Positions 3,926 to 5,906 of a stretch of DNA of 5,906 nucleotides are shown piece after piece. This stretch comes from Candidatus Omnitrophota bacterium (GTDB taxonomy: Bacteria > Omnitrophota > Gorgyraeia > 2-02-FULL-51-18). The DNA lies in NCBI GenBank assembly GCA_023247935.1, contig JAHFFM010000125.1, positions 1 to 5,906 of the forward strand, read 5' to 3'. How positions within the stretch are numbered: position 1 is the stretch's first letter; every line of letters starts with the position of its first letter. The notes under the pieces are model-generated. The model worked only from the letters and a program-made list of their open reading frames with translations, searched no databases and was not told where the DNA came from. The translations under genes were made by a program, and so were the position numbers.

Positions 3926-5585
3926 GGGCTGGGCCCTCGGACTGATAAATGGGCTCGGCTGACTCGTCTTGGGTTGGGCGAACTTTTACGATAATGGCAA
4001 ACGGCGCGTCCTTCCAGCGATCATGAATTCTTTTCCAATTTTGAGATAGATACCAAGCCGCGCCGGACGAACCCCACTCCGAAAAACCGGCACACACGAT
4101 CCATACTCGTTCCGGGAACCGCTGGGGTCGGAGCTTTAAGATCAGGCCGTAATCAAAGCCTGGCTCCCTCTGAAACAATGGAGCGTTCTGGCCAACACGA
4201 ACCATGCGGTCATTGGCCTGGTCAAAACAGACGAGACGATTTCCCTGATCAAGCATAGCGTCGTTCGTTTTGAGGTTTGAAGCCGGACCGCCTAGCGTGA
4301 TGAAGCTGATATCCAATAAGCCCTGAACCTGGGAGTCCGGGGTAAAGCTCGGAAAACGCCCACCCTCTTTTGATAACGTTGAGATTAAGTAGTTTGCGGA
4401 TCGCGCTTCGCACCCACTCACGGGATTTTCAATTGAGAAAATATCTCCCCCGCCCGCGGGTTTTTGATAAGGATGCGTCTCTCCTCCCTGGACATCAGGC
4501 CGCAGTAAAAAGTCGGCATAAACTATATGCGACCTGACCGCGTTTACGATATCGTTTCCAAAAACTTGGCGAAGATCGCGTTGCCGCAAACGACGGCGAA
4601 TGAAAAAGAAAAGCTCTGTGAGAGCGACCGTTATAAAACCGCCCAGGACGTTGAACCATATATTCTTGAAATCTTCGTTCCAGAAATTGGGTAGTTTGGA
4701 CTCGGTCGGGCTGGGCTTCCGGCTAGACGGCTCTGTCGCCGCAGGATAGGGTTTGACGCTTCCTTCGCTTACCTGAAACCACTTACCCTGTTCAGGGGAA
4801 TCGCTGTTTATGCTTTCTTCGATATCACTCAAACGATCCGGCGCGTTGGGATGGATTTTGAATTTGGAAGAGTGGTAATAAAGGGTTTTGTTATTGAGAT
4901 CCCCAGCTGTTTTGTATTCAAGCTGGACGATCATGTAAAAATCACCCAATTGCCCTTGCATGGCGCGGGCGATCTCGGCCTTGTTTCCCTTCCAGAAAGG
5001 AGAGGCTTTGTCTTTGAGGGGCTCGAGGAACGCTGGCGCGACCGCCATGATCCTTCCGACATCGTTCAGATTGAGGAAAACGGTTCCAAAGAAATCGTTA
5101 AAAACCGCTTCCTTAAAGGGAAATATGTCTGTCGTTTTGTGAGAGGTTTCCCACGGCATGAATGGGCAAACTTCTTCCGGATTAGCGATGCTTTGAATTA
5201 CGACTTCGACTTTGCCGACAGAGGCCGGTAAGTGTCCATGATTTATGACGTTGGCTGAAAGATTGAATTCCACTTCCGGGATAGCGCCGCCGCGTTCGAC
5301 AGGACCAACAACGGCAAGGGCTCTAGGAATGACCTGGAGATAGGGCCGATTGGCGAGCTGAAACTGTCGATCGCTGTCCTTGGTTGTCTGCCGAAAGTTC
5401 CGATCCGTCTGAATATAGACAAAAATGAAGGACAACGTCGTCACGATGATCAGAACGATTTGTGCTGCATCGGCTAAAAAGGCGGCGAAAATCGTGGGCT
5501 TCCATCGGTTGTATACGAGGATGCAGATCAAAGCCAGCGCCAGAAGCGAAGTAAAGCTAACGACTAGGATTATCAATGGGTTCAT
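3918..5585 (-). CDS. Uncharacterised three-helix membrane protein with GGPxxN C-terminal domain
   Basis: I do not recognise a named family for this 555-residue protein. Helices are predicted at about 4-25, 40-58 and 309-328. Positive residues (NRWKP after helix 1, RRRLRQR after helix 3) place the N-terminus outside, residues 60-307 outside and the C-terminus in the cytoplasm. The outer part starts RPYLQV and looks beta-rich (NVINHGHLPASVGKVEVVI), like Ig-like domains seen after membrane anchors. A Pro/Ser-rich linker (about 275-300) leads to helix 3. The cytoplasmic part contains GGPASN (432-437), YGLILKLRP (479-487) and AGFSEWGSSGAAWYL (499-513), with the look of a nucleotide- or ligand-binding alpha/beta fold. 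By memory these blocks recur in uncharacterised bacterial proteins. The shape suggests transmembrane sensing with a cytoplasmic output, coupled to the downstream TPR protein. The start is supported by TAA two codons upstream. Confidence 0.75.
   Translation of the reverse strand: MNPLIILVVSFTSLLALALICILVYNRWKPTIFAAFLADAAQIVLIIVTTLSFIFVYIQTDRNFRQTTKDSDRQFQLANRPYLQVIPRALAVVGPVERGGAIPEVEFNLSANVINHGHLPASVGKVEVVIQSIANPEEVCPFMPWETSHKTTDIFPFKEAVFNDFFGTVFLNLNDVGRIMAVAPAFLEPLKDKASPFWKGNKAEIARAMQGQLGDFYMIVQLEYKTAGDLNNKTLYYHSSKFKIHPNAPDRLSDIEESINSDSPEQGKWFQVSEGSVKPYPAATEPSSRKPSPTESKLPNFWNEDFKNIWFNVLGGFITVALTELFFFIRRRLRQRDLRQVFGNDIVNAVRSHIVYADFLLRPDVQGGETHPYQKPAGGGDIFSIENPVSGCEARSANYLISTLSKEGGRFPSFTPDSQVQGLLDISFITLGGPASNLKTNDAMLDQGNRLVCFDQANDRMVRVGQNAPLFQREPGFDYGLILKLRPQRFPERVWIVCAGFSEWGSSGAAWYLSQNWKRIHDRWKDAPFAIIVKVRPTQDESAEPIYQSEGPAHV
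3934..3938 (-). promoter_or_regulatory. Ribosome binding site of the TPR gene inside the upstream gene
   Basis: GAGGG on the minus strand lies 8 bases before ATG 3925, within the last codons of the membrane protein gene. It supports this start and coupled translation. Confidence 0.55.
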
Positions 5586-5671
5586 GTCTTTTTAGGCCAA
5601 AAAAATTCTTTGGTGGATCATATGTATATCAAGGGGTTACCTTACCCACCGGGGTCTATCCAAAAATCCAC
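5586..5671. other. Spacer with GC-rich inverted repeats upstream of the membrane protein gene
   Basis: GGTGGAT (5612-5618) and ATCCACC (5666-5672) are inverted arms 47 bases apart, and GGGGT (5651-5655) can pair with ACCCC (5674-5678) next to the DUF1444-like stop. These could form a weak terminator for that gene. TATGAT and TTGATA occur on the minus strand but are not spaced as a standard promoter. No clear Shine-Dalgarno precedes ATG 5585. Confidence 0.3.
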
Positions 5672-5906
5672 CTACCCCTGGGGGCATAGCTCAAACTTTC
5701 CATCCCGATAAATGAACAATTCTGACGAAACAGGGTAGGACCAGGATTCAGCCAGCGATTTCTTAATGATAGACTTCGCTTTATCGATCCCTGCCTGATC
5801 TTCGCTACCTGTTACCAAAAGAACGTCGCGGTTTGGGATGCCAATTACAAAATCTCCTTTGATGTCCATTTTCTCTTTGTTCCAAAATTTGCCGAACAAT
5901 AGCAGG
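5672..5906 (-). CDS. DUF1444/YtpQ-like protein, C-terminal part only (runs off the right edge)
   Basis: About 77 residues are visible and the frame is open to the window edge (LLLFGKFWNKEK...), so this is a partial gene and not a small one starting at the TTG at 5899. The pattern of a 'LL..fw' helix, GDFVIGIPNRDVLLVTG (PNRD motif), an amphipathic helix (IDKAKSIIKKSL) and YPVSSELFIYRDGKFE follows the C-terminal end of DUF1444 proteins such as Bacillus YtpQ: a strand ending in P-x-x-D, a helix, then a 'piS..lf.y..gk.e' strand. No molecular function is established that I can name. It ends with TAG 86 bases before the membrane protein gene on the same strand, close enough for co-transcription but not coupled. 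Family assignment is by pattern memory on a fragment. Confidence 0.6.
   Translation of the reverse strand, partial: LLLFGKFWNKEKMDIKGDFVIGIPNRDVLLVTGSEDQAGIDKAKSIIKKSLAESWSYPVSSELFIYRDGKFELCPQG

Noticed and set aside
4851..5231. Plus-strand ORF of 126 codons opposite the membrane protein gene
   Set aside because: The minus-strand frame has clear membrane helices and domain structure; this frame is its antisense shadow.
1..5906. CRISPR arrays, tRNA or rRNA genes, phage integrase or attachment sites
   Set aside because: No regularly spaced repeats, no cloverleaf or rRNA sequence, and no tyrosine or serine recombinase motif was seen; the IS transposase is the only recombinase.

Overview
The window looks like an accessory region of a bacterial chromosome. 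It holds one complete insertion sequence, several incomplete genes and a few intact membrane or hypothetical genes. Base composition is middling, except for one visibly AT-rich gene (2037-3191). The lineage cannot be fixed. Nothing here is a ribosomal, tRNA or other strongly phylogenetic marker. The rhomboid, NYN and TPR types are spread across many Gram-negative and candidate phyla, and the IS3-family element is equally uninformative.

Layout, left to right. The + strand opens inside an XRE-type helix-turn-helix gene that is cut at about position 119 by an IS3-family element (120-1361). The element has recognisable terminal inverted repeats, overlapping orfA and orfB, an A7 slippery site in the correct -1 phase, and a complete DD(35)E triad. 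The bases flanking it do not form a target duplication, which suggests a deletion or rearrangement after insertion. A 13-codon open tail beyond the right end may be the remains of the interrupted gene. A hairpin at 1452-1473 separates this + strand block from the rest, all of which is on the minus strand.

Read in the direction of minus-strand transcription (right to left), the genes are: the C-terminal end of a DUF1444/YtpQ-like protein that runs off the right edge; a 555-residue three-helix membrane protein with a GGPxxN-containing C-terminal domain; a TPR protein whose start overlaps the previous stop by 8 bases and which seems to lack its C-terminal half; a spacer with two adjacent hairpins and a short palindrome; a 384-residue rhomboid protease with two N-terminal zinc ribbons; and a NYN-type nuclease-like ORF that appears to lack its N-terminal strand and first catalytic Asp.

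How the parts fit. The membrane protein and the TPR protein are very probably one translationally coupled operon, and the TPR protein is a plausible cytoplasmic partner. The rhomboid gene lies between two truncated genes and differs from them in composition, so it is probably a separate acquisition rather than part of a shared pathway. I see no sound case for a complete new defence system. The most distinctive items are the zinc-ribbon/rhomboid fusion and the uncharacterised membrane-protein/TPR pair.
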